Positions 38,953-47,908 are shown, numbered from the stretch's first letter. The stretch: DNA of 64,000 nucleotides from Chryseobacterium wanjuense (GCF_900111495.1 NZ_FOIU01000004.1:145116-209115), one strand, 5' to 3'. Numbers and translations: made by a program. The notes: generated from the letters alone by a model not told the origin.

Positions 38953-40245
38953 ATGGAACAATCAATTGAAAATAAACTTATTAAAGCAGATAAGACATTT
39001 TCAGAATGGAAAAAAGTACCATTCGAAGACAAACAAAAACTTATTGCAAAAGCTGCTGAAGTTATAAAAGCAAATTCCGAAAAGTTTGGCAGGATCATCA
39101 CATCGGAAATGAATAAACCAATTTCCCAGTCGATCGCTGAAATTGAAAAATCTGCTTTAATGATGAATTATTATGCAGATGCCGAGAATATTTTAAAGCC
39201 TGAAAAAATAGATTCTGAATTTGGCTATTCCGAAATTCATTATGCTCCCAAAGGGGTAATTTTAGGTGTAATGCCTTGGAATTTTCCTTTCTGGCAGGTT
39301 CTGAGATTTGCTATTCCTACAATTTTAGCGGGTAATACGGTAGTTCTAAAACATGCTTCCATTTGTTTCGGTAGTGGAAATGCTATTGAAGAAATCTTTT
39401 TAGAAGCAGGTTTCCCAGAAGGTGTTTTCCAAAATCTTGAGGTAGGACATAAGGTAGTGAAAGAAATTCTTGAACACAAAACAGTAAAAGGAGTAAGTCT
39501 CACGGGAAGCGAAAAAGCAGGAGGTGAAGTAGCATCTATTGCCGGTCTGAATATCAAAAAATCTTTGCTTGAGTTAGGAGGAAGTGATGCTTTTCTCGTT
39601 CTGGATGATGCAGATCTTGATGAAGCGGCAAGAGTAGGAGCTTGGGCAAGACTTCAGAATTGCGGCCAAAGTTGTATTGCTGCAAAGAGATTTATTATTG
39701 AAGAAAAAATAGAGGATGTTTTTCTTCCGAAATTTATTGAAGAATATAAGAAATTTGTTGCTGCCGACCCGATGGACAAAGAAACTAAGCTTGGTGGTAT
39801 GGCAAGACCCGACTTAGCAGATGAGTTGGAAAAACAATTCCAAAAAGCATTGGAAAACGGTGCGGAGATCATTATTCCTCTGGAAAGAATTTCAAGCAAT
39901 GAATTCAAGCCAGGATTGATCAGGGTGAAAGAAGGTAACCCGATCTTACAGGAAGAGTTTTTTGGTCCGCTTGGAATGGTAATGGTGGCAAAAAATGACG
40001 AAGAAGCCTTACAAATGGCCAATGATATTCCTTTCGGGCTTTCTAATTCTGTCTGGACAAAAGATATAAACCGACAGTTATTTTTCGTCGAAAACCTTGA
40101 ATCGGGAACGGTGAGTGTTAATAAAATGACAAGCTCAGATCCGCGTTTTCCATTTGGAGGAACCAAAACTTCCGGCTATGGAACGGAACTTTCTTTATTA
40201 GCTTTAAAAGAATTTGTGACAGCAAAAATGATTGTCGGAAATTAA
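38953..40245 (+). CDS. Aldehyde dehydrogenase, succinate-semialdehyde dehydrogenase type
   Basis: This 430-residue cytosolic NAD(P)-dependent enzyme oxidizes an aldehyde to the acid. The cofactor region GVMPWNFPFWQVLRFAIPTILAGNTVVLKHA, the general base LELGGSDAF (Glu near 206) and the catalytic Cys in NCGQSCIAAKRF are all present, followed by EEFFGPLGMVMV and FPFGGTKTSGYGTELS. The closest family by pattern is the YneI-like succinate-semialdehyde dehydrogenase, which is about this length and lacks the longer N-terminus of GabD. The substrate is an inference. A bidirectional terminator separates it from the convergent pyk. Confidence 0.88.
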   Translation: MEQSIENKLIKADKTFSEWKKVPFEDKQKLIAKAAEVIKANSEKFGRIITSEMNKPISQSIAEIEKSALMMNYYADAENILKPEKIDSEFGYSEIHYAPKGVILGVMPWNFPFWQVLRFAIPTILAGNTVVLKHASICFGSGNAIEEIFLEAGFPEGVFQNLEVGHKVVKEILEHKTVKGVSLTGSEKAGGEVASIAGLNIKKSLLELGGSDAFLVLDDADLDEAARVGAWARLQNCGQSCIAAKRFIIEEKIEDVFLPKFIEEYKKFVAADPMDKETKLGGMARPDLADELEKQFQKALENGAEIIIPLERISSNEFKPGLIRVKEGNPILQEEFFGPLGMVMVAKNDEEALQMANDIPFGLSNSVWTKDINRQLFFVENLESGTVSVNKMTSSDPRFPFGGTKTSGYGTELSLLALKEFVTAKMIVGN

Positions 40246-40267
40246 TTTTAAAAATAAAATTAAACAT

Positions 40268-40299
40268 AAAAAAACTCCCGAATATTCCGGGAGTTTTTA
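40268..40299. terminator. Bidirectional terminator between the aldehyde dehydrogenase gene and pyk
   Basis: AAAAACTCCCG and CGGGAGTTTTT form the stem of this hairpin between convergent genes. Confidence 0.85.
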
Positions 40300-40331
40300 T
40301 TTTATAAAGAAAGCAATGTTGCTTTGTTGTA

Positions 40332-41777
40332 TTAAACTGTTGTTAATCTCAATGTGTTTGTTTTACCTCCTTCATAAGACGGAGTCGCATTGATGTTGAT
40401 TACAAAATCTCCACCTTCGATATATCCATAATTGTGCGTCAACATATTTACCTGGATGATTGTCTCGTCAGTAGGTTTTTTCATGTCATAATAATAAGCG
40501 TGAACGCCCCAAAGAAGATTCAGCATCGTGATTACCCTTTTGTTTCCGCTGTATACGATGATATGTGAATTTGGTCTGTGAGCTGCCAATTGGAAAGCGG
40601 TGTAACCAGAATGCGTCAAAGTAACGATAGCTGCTACATTGGTCGTTTTTGCAATCCTTACCGCTGCAAGACATACTCTGTTTGTAATGAACCTGTCGTC
40701 GATACAGTTGTAATCTTTCTCGATCGGCTCATTTTTGTGTTGGTAAAAATGGGTCATCTCGATATTTTTCACAATTTTCGCCATATTTTCCACTACCTGT
40801 ACCGGATATCTTCCTACAGAAGTTTCTCCGGAAAGCATTACCGCATCAGCACCATCCAATACAGAGTTGGCAACGTCATTTACTTCCGCTCTTGTCGGCG
40901 TCAAGCTGTTGATCATTGTTTCCATCATCTGTGTAGCGATGATTACCGGCTTAGAATAAAATCTTGCCTTTTCTACCAAAGTTTTTTGGATGGCAGGAAC
41001 TTCTTCCATCGGAACTTCAACACCAAGGTCACCACGGGCAACCATCAATCCGTCGCATTCCAATAGAATTTCGTCGATATTTTTTACTCCTTCAGGCTTT
41101 TCAATCTTCGCGATAATCGGAGTTTTGAATTTACCATTCGGATGTTTTGCAATTAATTCTTTTAAATCAATAATGTCCTGAGCATGACGAACGAATGAAA
41201 GCGCAACCCAGTCAACCTCCTGATCTAGCATGAAGTTGGCATCCTGAATATCTTTTTCCGTTAAAGCAGGAAGAGAAACGTTGGTATTCGGAAGGTTTAC
41301 ACCTTTCTTAGAACTTAGCGGCCCCCCTTGAATTGTTTTTGCTTTTACGGTATCTTTTTCGTTAGTTTCGATCACCTCCAAAACCAGTTTACCATCATCA
41401 ATAAGGATTCTTTCCCCTACTTGTACATCCTGTGGAAACTGTTGATACGTCATATAAACTTTCGTAGAGTCTCCTTCTATTTTTTCATTGGTAAAAGTAA
41501 GAACGTCACCCGGGTTTAGATAAGAGCCTTCCTTTACAACACCTACTCTCAGCTTAGGACCTTGTAAGTCTCCTAAAATACCTACTGAGAAACCGTATTC
41601 TTTGTTGAGTTCTCTTATTATTTCAATATTTTTTCGAACCAAGTCGTAATCCGCATGTGAGAAATTTATTCTGAAAATGTCAACACCTGCTTTCATCAAT
41701 CCTAACATAACTTCCTTCGACGATGAAGCCGGCCCAAGTGTCGCGATAATTTTTGTCTTCTTTAAATACTTATTCAT
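40332..41777 (-). CDS. pyk: Pyruvate kinase
   Basis: Pyruvate kinase transfers phosphate from phosphoenolpyruvate to ADP in the final step of glycolysis. The frame is open to 41807, but the ATG at 41777 gives MNKYLKKTKIIATLGPASSS, the usual start, for about 481 residues. The signature TPIIAKIEKPEGVKNIDEIL holds the catalytic Lys and metal-binding Glu; GLMVARGDLGVEVP, IATQMMETMI and SGETSVGRYPVQVVE follow. The C-terminal allosteric domain is present. Its start overlaps the end of the IPExxxVDY gene by 8 bp, showing coupling in the fabF-rnc-IPExxxVDY-pyk run. Confidence 0.96.
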   Translation of the reverse strand: MNKYLKKTKIIATLGPASSSKEVMLGLMKAGVDIFRINFSHADYDLVRKNIEIIRELNKEYGFSVGILGDLQGPKLRVGVVKEGSYLNPGDVLTFTNEKIEGDSTKVYMTYQQFPQDVQVGERILIDDGKLVLEVIETNEKDTVKAKTIQGGPLSSKKGVNLPNTNVSLPALTEKDIQDANFMLDQEVDWVALSFVRHAQDIIDLKELIAKHPNGKFKTPIIAKIEKPEGVKNIDEILLECDGLMVARGDLGVEVPMEEVPAIQKTLVEKARFYSKPVIIATQMMETMINSLTPTRAEVNDVANSVLDGADAVMLSGETSVGRYPVQVVENMAKIVKNIEMTHFYQHKNEPIEKDYNCIDDRFITNRVCLAAVRIAKTTNVAAIVTLTHSGYTAFQLAAHRPNSHIIVYSGNKRVITMLNLLWGVHAYYYDMKKPTDETIIQVNMLTHNYGYIEGGDFVININATPSYEGGKTNTLRLTTV

Positions 41778-42243
41778 AATACTGGATAATTTGATAAAGT
41801 TCTTCATCAGAACTTAATGTGTAATCTTGAATTGGAAATACAAGATTTTCAGGGAGCAAAATTACGGAAAAATCAGGAAACTGTTCCGAACTATGCAAAA
41901 TATATTGCACATCTACCTGATTATTTAATAAAAATTTAATGTTTTCTTCTTCTGAGAAGAGTTCTGTTTGTATTTTTTTTTGTTTACTTTCTGAGGATTT
42001 GTTTGAAATGAAAGTAAAACAAGTCTTTGTAAACTTGTGATAAGCCTCAAATCTTGGAAAAAAATAATCATAATACGCACCGTGAAAGATGAGATCGTCA
42101 ATCCTTTTAAACGTCAGGTCGTTTTTTTGGTTGACATTGAAAAAAAACTCGTGATCGGGTATATTTTTTGCTAATCTTACCAAGCCTATGGCAATATCTT
42201 CAAATTCTATATCATCAAGATCATAAAGTTTTTGGATTTCCAA
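41770..42243 (-). CDS. IPExxxVDY family protein
   Basis: This small protein (157 residues) of unknown function is recognised by its place between rnc and pyk and by its general layout. There is an N-terminal YDLDDIEFEDIAIGLVRL segment, a phenylalanine/tyrosine-rich middle, and a LLPENLVFPIQDYTLSSDEE region close to the name-giving motif. It has no signal peptide and is probably cytosolic. It overlaps rnc by 23 bp and pyk by 8 bp, so all three are likely translated in a coupled way. The conserved linkage suggests a role near RNA processing or central metabolism, but nothing in the sequence says which. Confidence 0.8.
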   Translation of the reverse strand: MEIQKLYDLDDIEFEDIAIGLVRLAKNIPDHEFFFNVNQKNDLTFKRIDDLIFHGAYYDYFFPRFEAYHKFTKTCFTFISNKSSESKQKKIQTELFSEEENIKFLLNNQVDVQYILHSSEQFPDFSVILLPENLVFPIQDYTLSSDEELYQIIQYYE

Positions 42244-42982
42244 GTATATTTTCTTTTTTATTTAAAATATAAAATGCTCTCTGTGCGGCTTTTTCTTCTG
42301 CCTTTTTCTTGGAAGTTTCTGTAGCATTGGCGATTCTTTCTTCTCCGAGCCAGACATGACACCGGAAAACAATCGATTTGTTTACCTGTATTTCTTCGCA
42401 AGTTTCGTACTTTATATTTAGCTTTTTCTTCTGGCTCCATTCGAGCAGAAGACCTTTGTAGCTTACAATTTTATTTTCAAGCTTGTTAATCTCAGTGGGC
42501 GTAAGAAGTCTTTCCAAAATGATCTTTTTACAGGCATCATATTGGAAATCCAGATAAACCGCACCGATAAGTGCCTCAAATAAATTCCCGGAGATATTCT
42601 CACCTAAAGCCACAGAACCTGATTTTTGCAAAAGATCTGTCAGTTTTAAGTCTTCCCCTAATTTATTAAGATTTTTCCTATTAACAATCTTAGATTTCAT
42701 CTGTGTCAGGTATCCTTCATTAGCCTGAGGATAAGTCTGGAACAAATGACAAGAAATAATTGTACCCAAAACAGAATCTCCCAAAAACTCAAGTCTCTCG
42801 TAATTACTGTCTTGATTTTTAGAAGAGTTTTTCAATGAAAAAGCTTCACGATAAAGAGCAACATTTTGTACCTCAGTACCTAACATTCTGCTGAGTTCGG
42901 TGCTGAGAAAGTAATCTCTTTCGGTTAATTTTCTTTTTCTGTTTTTGAGAAGGAATTTAGAAAAGTATTTCTGTAACTCCAT
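42221..42982 (-). CDS. rnc: Ribonuclease III
   Basis: RNase III cleaves double-stranded RNA in rRNA and mRNA maturation. The 253-residue protein has the signature NYERLEFLGDSVLGTIIS (catalytic acidic cluster), the second catalytic Glu region GNLFEALIGAVYLDFQ, and a C-terminal dsRNA-binding domain ending in KKKAEEKAAQRAFYIL. The N-terminal extension of about 25 basic residues is common in Bacteroidetes. It sits 9 bp downstream of fabF on the same strand and overlaps the following IPExxxVDY gene. The acpP-fabF-rnc order is widely conserved in bacteria. Confidence 0.96.
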   Translation of the reverse strand: MELQKYFSKFLLKNRKRKLTERDYFLSTELSRMLGTEVQNVALYREAFSLKNSSKNQDSNYERLEFLGDSVLGTIISCHLFQTYPQANEGYLTQMKSKIVNRKNLNKLGEDLKLTDLLQKSGSVALGENISGNLFEALIGAVYLDFQYDACKKIILERLLTPTEINKLENKIVSYKGLLLEWSQKKKLNIKYETCEEIQVNKSIVFRCHVWLGEERIANATETSKKKAEEKAAQRAFYILNKKENILGNPKTL

Positions 42983-42991
42983 TCATTGAAT

Positions 42992-44236
42992 TTAGATTTT
43001 CGTAAATAGAACGCAAGCGTTATGCCCACCAAACCCAAAAGTATTACTCATGGCTACTTTTACATCTTTCTTCACAGCTTCGTTGAATGTAAAATTCAAT
43101 CTGCTGTCGATATTTTCATCATCAGTAAAATGGTTGATGGTAGGAGGAACAATACCATGAATAATAGTTCCCAACGCAGCAATAGCTTCAATAACACCTG
43201 CAGCACCCAGAAGGTGGCCAGTCATTGACTTAGTAGAATTAATCTGAATGTCGTAAGCGTGCTCTCCTAATAATTTTGAAATCGCATTGGATTCTGCAAT
43301 ATCTCCTAATGGAGTAGATGTACCATGCATATTGATGTGATCTACTTCATCAGCAGTTAATCCTGCATCTTCCAGACAATTTTTCATTACCAGATAAGCT
43401 CCTAATCCTTCAGGATGCGGTGCAGTCATGTGATGTGCATCTGCACTCAGACCGCCGCCTTTTAATTCTGCATAGATTGTAGCACCACGTTTTACCGCGT
43501 GCTCATATTCTTCAAGAACGATACATCCTGCTCCTTCGCCCAATACAAAACCATCTCTGTCTTTGTCGAAAGGTCTTGAAGCTGTTTTAGGATCGTCATT
43601 TCTTGTAGAAAGTGCCATCATTGCATTGAATCCACCGACACCACTTGCTGTAACGGCTGCTTCAGAGCCTCCACACACAATCACGTCTGCTTTTCCTAGC
43701 TGGATCAGCATTTTGGAATCAATTAAAGCATTTGCAGAAGAAGCACATGCAGAAACAGTAGTATAATTCGGACCGTGGAAACCATACTCGATAGAGATAT
43801 GCCCCGGCGTGATGTCCGCAATCATTTTCGGAATAAAGAAAGGATTGAATCTAGGAATGTCTGTATTGGCCCATCCTAAAACTTCAGTTTCGAAAGTCTC
43901 TAAACCTCCGATTCCTGATCCCCAGATTACTCCGACTCTGTTTTTGTCTACGCTGTCTTCGATAATTCTTGAGTGTGTCACTGCTTCTCTTGCAGCTACA
44001 AGCCCAAGCTGTGTATTTCTATCCATTTTTTTTGCTTCTTTCTTATCGAAATGCTGCAACGGATCGAAATTCTTCACTTCGCAAGCGAATTTTGTTTTGA
44101 AGTTTGTGGCATCAAAAAGAGTAATCGGAGCTGCACCGCTCTCACCTTTCACAAGATTTTCCCAGTATTCTTTTGCATTATTTCCAATCGGTGTTATTGC
44201 TCCAAAACCGGTTACAACTACTCTTTTTAATTCCAT
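42992..44236 (-). CDS. fabF: 3-oxoacyl-[acyl-carrier-protein] synthase II
   Basis: FabF elongates acyl-ACP with malonyl-ACP in fatty-acid synthesis. In 414 residues the catalytic Cys lies in TTVSACASSANALIDS, the two catalytic histidines lie in NMHGTSTPLGD and KSMTGHLLGAAGVIEAIA, and the N-terminus RVVVTGFGAITPIGN is typical. GVPP-type and SNTFGFGGHNACVLF C-terminal signatures are intact. It follows acpP by 34 bp and precedes rnc by 9 bp, forming the conserved acpP-fabF-rnc operon. Function is assigned with high confidence. Confidence 0.97.
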   Translation of the reverse strand: MELKRVVVTGFGAITPIGNNAKEYWENLVKGESGAAPITLFDATNFKTKFACEVKNFDPLQHFDKKEAKKMDRNTQLGLVAAREAVTHSRIIEDSVDKNRVGVIWGSGIGGLETFETEVLGWANTDIPRFNPFFIPKMIADITPGHISIEYGFHGPNYTTVSACASSANALIDSKMLIQLGKADVIVCGGSEAAVTASGVGGFNAMMALSTRNDDPKTASRPFDKDRDGFVLGEGAGCIVLEEYEHAVKRGATIYAELKGGGLSADAHHMTAPHPEGLGAYLVMKNCLEDAGLTADEVDHINMHGTSTPLGDIAESNAISKLLGEHAYDIQINSTKSMTGHLLGAAGVIEAIAALGTIIHGIVPPTINHFTDDENIDSRLNFTFNEAVKKDVKVAMSNTFGFGGHNACVLFTKI

Positions 44237-44270
44237 AAACTTTGTTTAATTTCTTTTTTGTTGAAGAATA

Positions 44271-44510
44271 TTATTTATTTACTACTTCCTCGATATAAGC
44301 GATAGCGTGTCCTACAGTAGTAATTTTTTCAGCCTGATCATCAGGGATTTGAATGTTGAATTCTTTTTCAAACTCCATGATCAATTCAACTGTATCCAAT
44401 GAATCAGCTCCTAAATCGTTAGTGAAGCTAGCTTCAGGAGTTACTTCTGTTTCTTCAACGTCAAGCTTATCAGCGATGATAGCTTTTACTCTTGATGCAA
44501 TGTCTGACAT
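44271..44510 (-). CDS. acpP: Acyl carrier protein
   Basis: The 79-residue acidic protein carries growing acyl chains on a phosphopantetheine attached to Ser37 in the [10 protein letters not shown] motif. The start [16 protein letters not shown] and the four-helix length are standard. It is first gene of the acpP-fabF-rnc-IPExxxVDY-pyk run on the reverse strand. A TATATTTGC box lies 30 bp upstream. Beyond that is a long non-coding array of repeats. Confidence 0.98.
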   Translation of the reverse strand: MSDIASRVKAIIADKLDVEETEVTPEASFTNDLGADSLDTVELIMEFEKEFNIQIPDDQAEKITTVGHAIAYIEEVVNK

Positions 44511-44540
44511 AGTAAATTATTTTTTTAATTGTTAGATGGT

Positions 44541-44549
44541 GCAAATATA
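44541..44549 (-). promoter_or_regulatory. -7 box of the acpP operon
   Basis: The reverse strand reads TATATTTGC, a perfect TAnnTTTGC. No clear TTG element is found further upstream. The box precedes the acpP start by 30 bp. Confidence 0.6.
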
Positions 44550-44724
44550 TAAAATTCTTTACGATAAAACATTTTTTTAGTCTTTTTTGTGGCTTACTGA
44601 TAGTTATTTTGTGATGAGCGTGTTTAGTATTTTAGTTTTCAGGTATTTATAAATTGTATGTATGGGAACAATCTTGATCGATTTTAATAATAATGTTGAA
44701 AATGGTTTTTAATCCTTATATATA

Positions 44725-45430
44725 TGATCTGATTTTTAAGGTCTTGAGTGTAGTTTTTTTATTAGCGCAATGCTCGCAAGGTTTTATTGAAAGCTTATTT
44801 GTGTTTTTTGTTCGCAAGGGCACTTCGTTCAGCGAATGATAGCAGAGGGCTAGTTGATGAAACTCTATTTTAAATAAAAAAATATACTATGGTTTTAAAC
44901 CTTCTGATTTTTAAGGTCTTGTGTGTAGTTTTTTTTATTAACGCAATGCTCGCAAGGTTTTATTGATAGCTTATTGTGTTTTTTTGTTCGCAAGGGCACT
45001 TCGTTCAGCGAATGATAGCAGAGGGCTAGTTGATGAAACTCTATTTTAAATAAAAAAATATACTATGGTTTTAAACCTTCTGATTTTTAAGGTCTTGAGT
45101 GTAGTTTTTTTTATTAACGCAATGCTCGCAAGGTTTTATTGATAGCTTATTGTGTTTTTTGTTCGCAAGGGCACTTCGTTCAGCGAATGATAGCAGAGGG
45201 CTAGTTGATGAAACTCTATTTTAAATAGAGAAAATATACTATGATTTTAAACCTTCTGATTTTTAAGGTCTTGTGTGTAGTTTTTTTTTATTAACGCAAT
45301 GCTCGCAAGATTTTATTGATGGCTTATTTGTGTTTTTTGTTCGCAAGGGCACTTCGTTCAGCGAATGATAGCAGGGCTAATTGATGAAACTCTGCTCAGC
45401 AGATAATAGCATAAAGCCTTGGCGGAGTGT
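44725..45430. repeat. Four-copy 176-bp tandem repeat array
   Basis: Units begin near 44725, 44901, 45077 and 45253, with 176-bp spacing. Each holds TTTTTAAGGTCTTG, AACGCAATGCTCGCAAGGTT, GTTCGCAAGGGCACTTCG, CAGCGAATGATAGCAG and TATACTATGGTTTTAAACC-like phrases. Units differ from one another by a few bases and small indels. No open reading frame of note crosses the array. The fourth unit decays at its 3' end and leads into an inverted repeat (45333-45451). Confidence 0.9.
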
Positions 45431-45451
45431 AACGCCCTTGCGAACGAAAAA
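45333..45451. repeat. Fold-back element at the end of the 176-bp array
   Basis: TTTTTTGTTCGCAAGGGC (45333-45350) and GCCCTTGCGAACGAAAAA (45434-45451) are reverse complements at 17 of 18 positions. The 83 bp between them also contain partly complementary segments. This looks like a non-autonomous, MITE-like or palindromic intergenic element from which the array units may derive. Confidence 0.7.
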
Positions 45452-45629
45452 TATTTTCAAAGTTTATTTTTAAAAAAACTTTGCGGGTATAGTGTTTAGA
45501 AATATTAAAAAAGTTTAATTAAGATTAATTTAAAAATGACTTTTTTAACAAAGTAACATTGAGCTTTTTAACAAAACAGTTGTCTCCATATTTGACGGAC
45601 ATTTGTATCAAACAAAATCAGTAATAAAA
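45452..45629. other. Non-coding DNA upstream of the SDR gene
   Basis: This AT-rich stretch holds no gene. No good TAnnTTTG box is seen; GACATTTG close to the SDR start is the nearest match. Confidence 0.4.
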
Positions 45630-46526
45630 ATGAAAAAAGTTTGGTTTATCACAGGAAGCTCAAAAGGGTTAGGAAAAAGCCTTGTTGAAGCAGTTTTAGC
45701 AAAAGGAGATTATGTAGTAGCGACTGCAAGAAATCCTCAACAGTTAAATGATTTGGCCGGAAAATATCCGGAACAGCTTTTACCATTAGAATTGGATGTT
45801 CAAAATAAAGAACAAATCTATGCGACGGTGGATGAAGCCGTGAATCATTTTGGGAAAATCGATGTTTTGGTAAATAATGCAGGTTTCGGAATCACGGGTG
45901 CGGCTGAAGCGTTTACCAATGAGCAGGTTAGAAATCAGCTGGAGGTTAATTTATACGCTCCGATTGAAGTGACAAGAGCAGTTTTACCATATATGAGAAA
46001 AGAAAGGTCAGGACATATTTTGCAAATCAGCTCAATTGGAGGAAGAGTAGGGAACGCCGGACTTTCTATTTATCAGGCAGCAAAATTCGGATTGGCGGGC
46101 TTTTCAGAATCGTTGAGTAAAGAAGTTGCTCCTCTGGGAATTAAAGTAACCTGCATCGAACCTGGTGGTTTCCGTACAGAATGGGCCGGTTCTTCCATGA
46201 GTTTTGCTAAGGATATTGAAGGCTATGAAACGACTGTGGGAGGTGTGAAAGAACATTTGACTTCCGGGAAATTCATTCCGATGGGTGATCCTGCAAAAGC
46301 AGCAAAAGTAATGACCGAAATCGTTGAAAATGAAAATCCTCCATTACATTTGGTGTTGGGAAGTGAAGCTGCAGCTATCCTGAGAGCGACGGATGCAAAA
46401 AGAAAGGAAGAATTTGAAAAATGGCTGGATGTCACCGTTTCTACCGATCATGATGATGCCGTGAATATTTTTGAAACAGAATATGGAAAGCAATACCTGG
46501 CTCATAAAGGAATTAACGTAAAATAA
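45630..46526 (+). CDS. SDR family oxidoreductase
   Basis: This is a classical short-chain dehydrogenase/reductase of about 298 residues. The frame is open from a TTG at 45603, but the ATG at 45630 gives MKKVWFITGSSKGLGKSLVE with the coenzyme motif TGSSKGLG right at the N-terminus. NNAG in VLVNNAGFGITG, the catalytic Ser in LQISSIGGRVGN and the YQAAK tyrosine-lysine pair are intact; GxxxGxG spacing is NADP(H)-like. The substrate is unknown. A divergence-free AraC regulator gene starts just 57 bp downstream on the same strand, so the pair may respond to one signal. A terminator hairpin at 46535-46565 lies between them. Confidence 0.9.
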   Translation: MKKVWFITGSSKGLGKSLVEAVLAKGDYVVATARNPQQLNDLAGKYPEQLLPLELDVQNKEQIYATVDEAVNHFGKIDVLVNNAGFGITGAAEAFTNEQVRNQLEVNLYAPIEVTRAVLPYMRKERSGHILQISSIGGRVGNAGLSIYQAAKFGLAGFSESLSKEVAPLGIKVTCIEPGGFRTEWAGSSMSFAKDIEGYETTVGGVKEHLTSGKFIPMGDPAKAAKVMTEIVENENPPLHLVLGSEAAAILRATDAKRKEEFEKWLDVTVSTDHDDAVNIFETEYGKQYLAHKGINVK

Positions 46527-46534
46527 TTTTAAAT

Positions 46535-46565
46535 AATGAGACTGTAAATATTGCAGTCTCATTTT
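46535..46565 (+). terminator. Terminator of the SDR gene, abutting the AraC promoter
   Basis: AATGAGACTG and CAGTCTCATTTT form the hairpin. Its T run runs into the next gene's -7 box. Confidence 0.8.
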
Positions 46566-46568
46566 AAT

Positions 46569-46576
46569 TATCTTTG
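46569..46576 (+). promoter_or_regulatory. -7 box of the AraC-type gene, implying a nearly leaderless mRNA
   Basis: TATCTTTG lies only 7 bp before the ATG at 46584. A TTG (46551-46553) lies 15 bp upstream. Transcription would begin within a base or two of the start codon. Confidence 0.55.
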
Positions 46577-46583
46577 TATTACA

Positions 46584-47390
46584 ATGAAATCTAAAAGAGA
46601 AGATTTTGGAAATATCGTCTATTCCTGCTACACTCAGGTGAGCCGGCAGGGAGAGCATTTTGTATCTGATCATGTTTTGAGTTATCAGATTGCGGGAGAC
46701 CTGGTGCTGAATGACGGTTTTAAAGACTATTCTGCAACCGACGGATCGATTCGGTTTTTGAAAAGAAATCAGTTATTGAAATTCACGAAACAGCCACCCC
46801 CGAGTGGAGAATTTAAGTCCTTGTCGGTTTATCTGGATCAGCAGATTTTAAAAGATTTCAGCGTAGAATATGGCCTGACGGCGGAGAAAAAATATGTGGA
46901 CAAATCTTTATTGTTATTAACTGAAAATCCATTATTGCAAAATTTTATGCAATCACTGCTGATTTATCAGTTTTCGGATAAGCTTTCAGATTCCCGTTTG
47001 GTAGAAGTGAAAGTGAAGGAAGTATTAATTTTACTCTTGCAGGAAGAACCGGATTTAAAAGACGTTTTATTTGATTTCAATGAACCCGGGAAACTGGATA
47101 TCGAGGCGTTTATGAATAAAAATTATCATTTTAATGTTAATTTAGACCGTTTTGCCTATCTCACCGGAAGAAGTCTGGCAACTTTCAAGCGAGATTTTGA
47201 AAAGATCTTCGGAATCACACCCGGGAAATGGCTGCTTCAAAAGAGATTGAAAGAGGCGCATTATCTTTTAGAAAAAGGAAAAATGGCTTCTGATATTTAT
47301 CTGGATCTTGGTTTTGAAGATTTGTCTCATTTTTCATTTGCCTTCAAAAAACAATATGGTTTGGCTCCCAGTAAAATAATTTCAGCTTAA
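46584..47390 (+). CDS. AraC family transcriptional regulator
   Basis: The frame is open from a TTG at 46551, but the ATG at 46584 (MKSKREDFGNIVYSCYTQ) follows the -7 box and is preferred, giving 268 residues. The N-terminal half is a sensor region of unknown ligand. The C-terminal 100 residues contain the two AraC helix-turn-helix motifs: FAYLTGRSLATFKRDFEKIFG and SDIYLDLGFEDLSHFSFAFKKQYG, with ITPGKWLLQKRLKEAHYLL between them. It should bind DNA and probably controls the adjacent SDR gene, or itself; this is inferred from position only. Confidence 0.9.
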   Translation: MKSKREDFGNIVYSCYTQVSRQGEHFVSDHVLSYQIAGDLVLNDGFKDYSATDGSIRFLKRNQLLKFTKQPPPSGEFKSLSVYLDQQILKDFSVEYGLTAEKKYVDKSLLLLTENPLLQNFMQSLLIYQFSDKLSDSRLVEVKVKEVLILLLQEEPDLKDVLFDFNEPGKLDIEAFMNKNYHFNVNLDRFAYLTGRSLATFKRDFEKIFGITPGKWLLQKRLKEAHYLLEKGKMASDIYLDLGFEDLSHFSFAFKKQYGLAPSKIISA

Positions 47391-47398
47391 AATTTTTA

Positions 47399-47878
47399 AT
47401 GAAAAAACTCATTTATATTACATTAATTTTTATTTCTAATGTATTTTTTTCTCAGGTAAAAGGGAAGATTGTTGGTGTGAAAGACGGAGATACCGTTGTC
47501 ATTTTATTAACGAATAAAACTCAGGAAACATTAAGATTGGCGGACGTCGATTGCCCGGAAAATGGACAGCCTTTCGGAAAAAATGCCAAACAATTTACCA
47601 GTTCGCAGATTTTTGGGAAAACAGTAACGTTCTACAGAATCGGGAAAGACCGGTACAGAAGAACGATCGCCAAAATCTTTTATGATAATGATAAATATCT
47701 CTCCGCAGAAATTATAAAAGCCGGTTTCGGATGGTGGTATTATAAAGCCTCAAGAAATACGGAACTGCAAAAGTTACAGGATCAGGCAAAGGCAGGAAAT
47801 CTGGGATTGTGGGCGGATAAAAACGCCGTGTCACCCTGGGATTTCAGGGAAAGTAAAAAGAAAAAGAAAGTGTTATAA
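47399..47878 (+). CDS. Secreted thermonuclease family protein (staphylococcal nuclease-like)
   Basis: The 159-residue protein has a signal peptide (MKKLIYITLIFISNVFFS then Q) and then an SNase OB-fold. KGKIVGVKDGDTVVILL, LRLADVDCPENGQPFGKNAKQF, then YRRTIAKIFY and AGFGWWYYK are family landmarks. The catalytic Arg/Asp/Glu pattern (LRLADVD, FGKNA, RYRR) appears intact. It is expected to digest DNA or RNA outside the cytoplasm. It starts 8 bp after the AraC gene and may be transcribed with it. A basic KKKKK tail ends the protein. A terminator follows at 47909-47940. Confidence 0.9.
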   Translation: MKKLIYITLIFISNVFFSQVKGKIVGVKDGDTVVILLTNKTQETLRLADVDCPENGQPFGKNAKQFTSSQIFGKTVTFYRIGKDRYRRTIAKIFYDNDKYLSAEIIKAGFGWWYYKASRNTELQKLQDQAKAGNLGLWADKNAVSPWDFRESKKKKKVL

Positions 47879-47908
47879 TATTTAAACTAAAAATTTAGAT
47901 GAAAATAA

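Noticed and set aside
43563..44249. Long open frames antisense to fabF
   Set aside because: They mirror the codon pattern of fabF on the other strand and have no family motif.
44725..45430. CRISPR array interpretation of the 176-bp repeats
   Set aside because: Units are far too long and are similar along their whole length, so there are no spacers; no cas genes are nearby.
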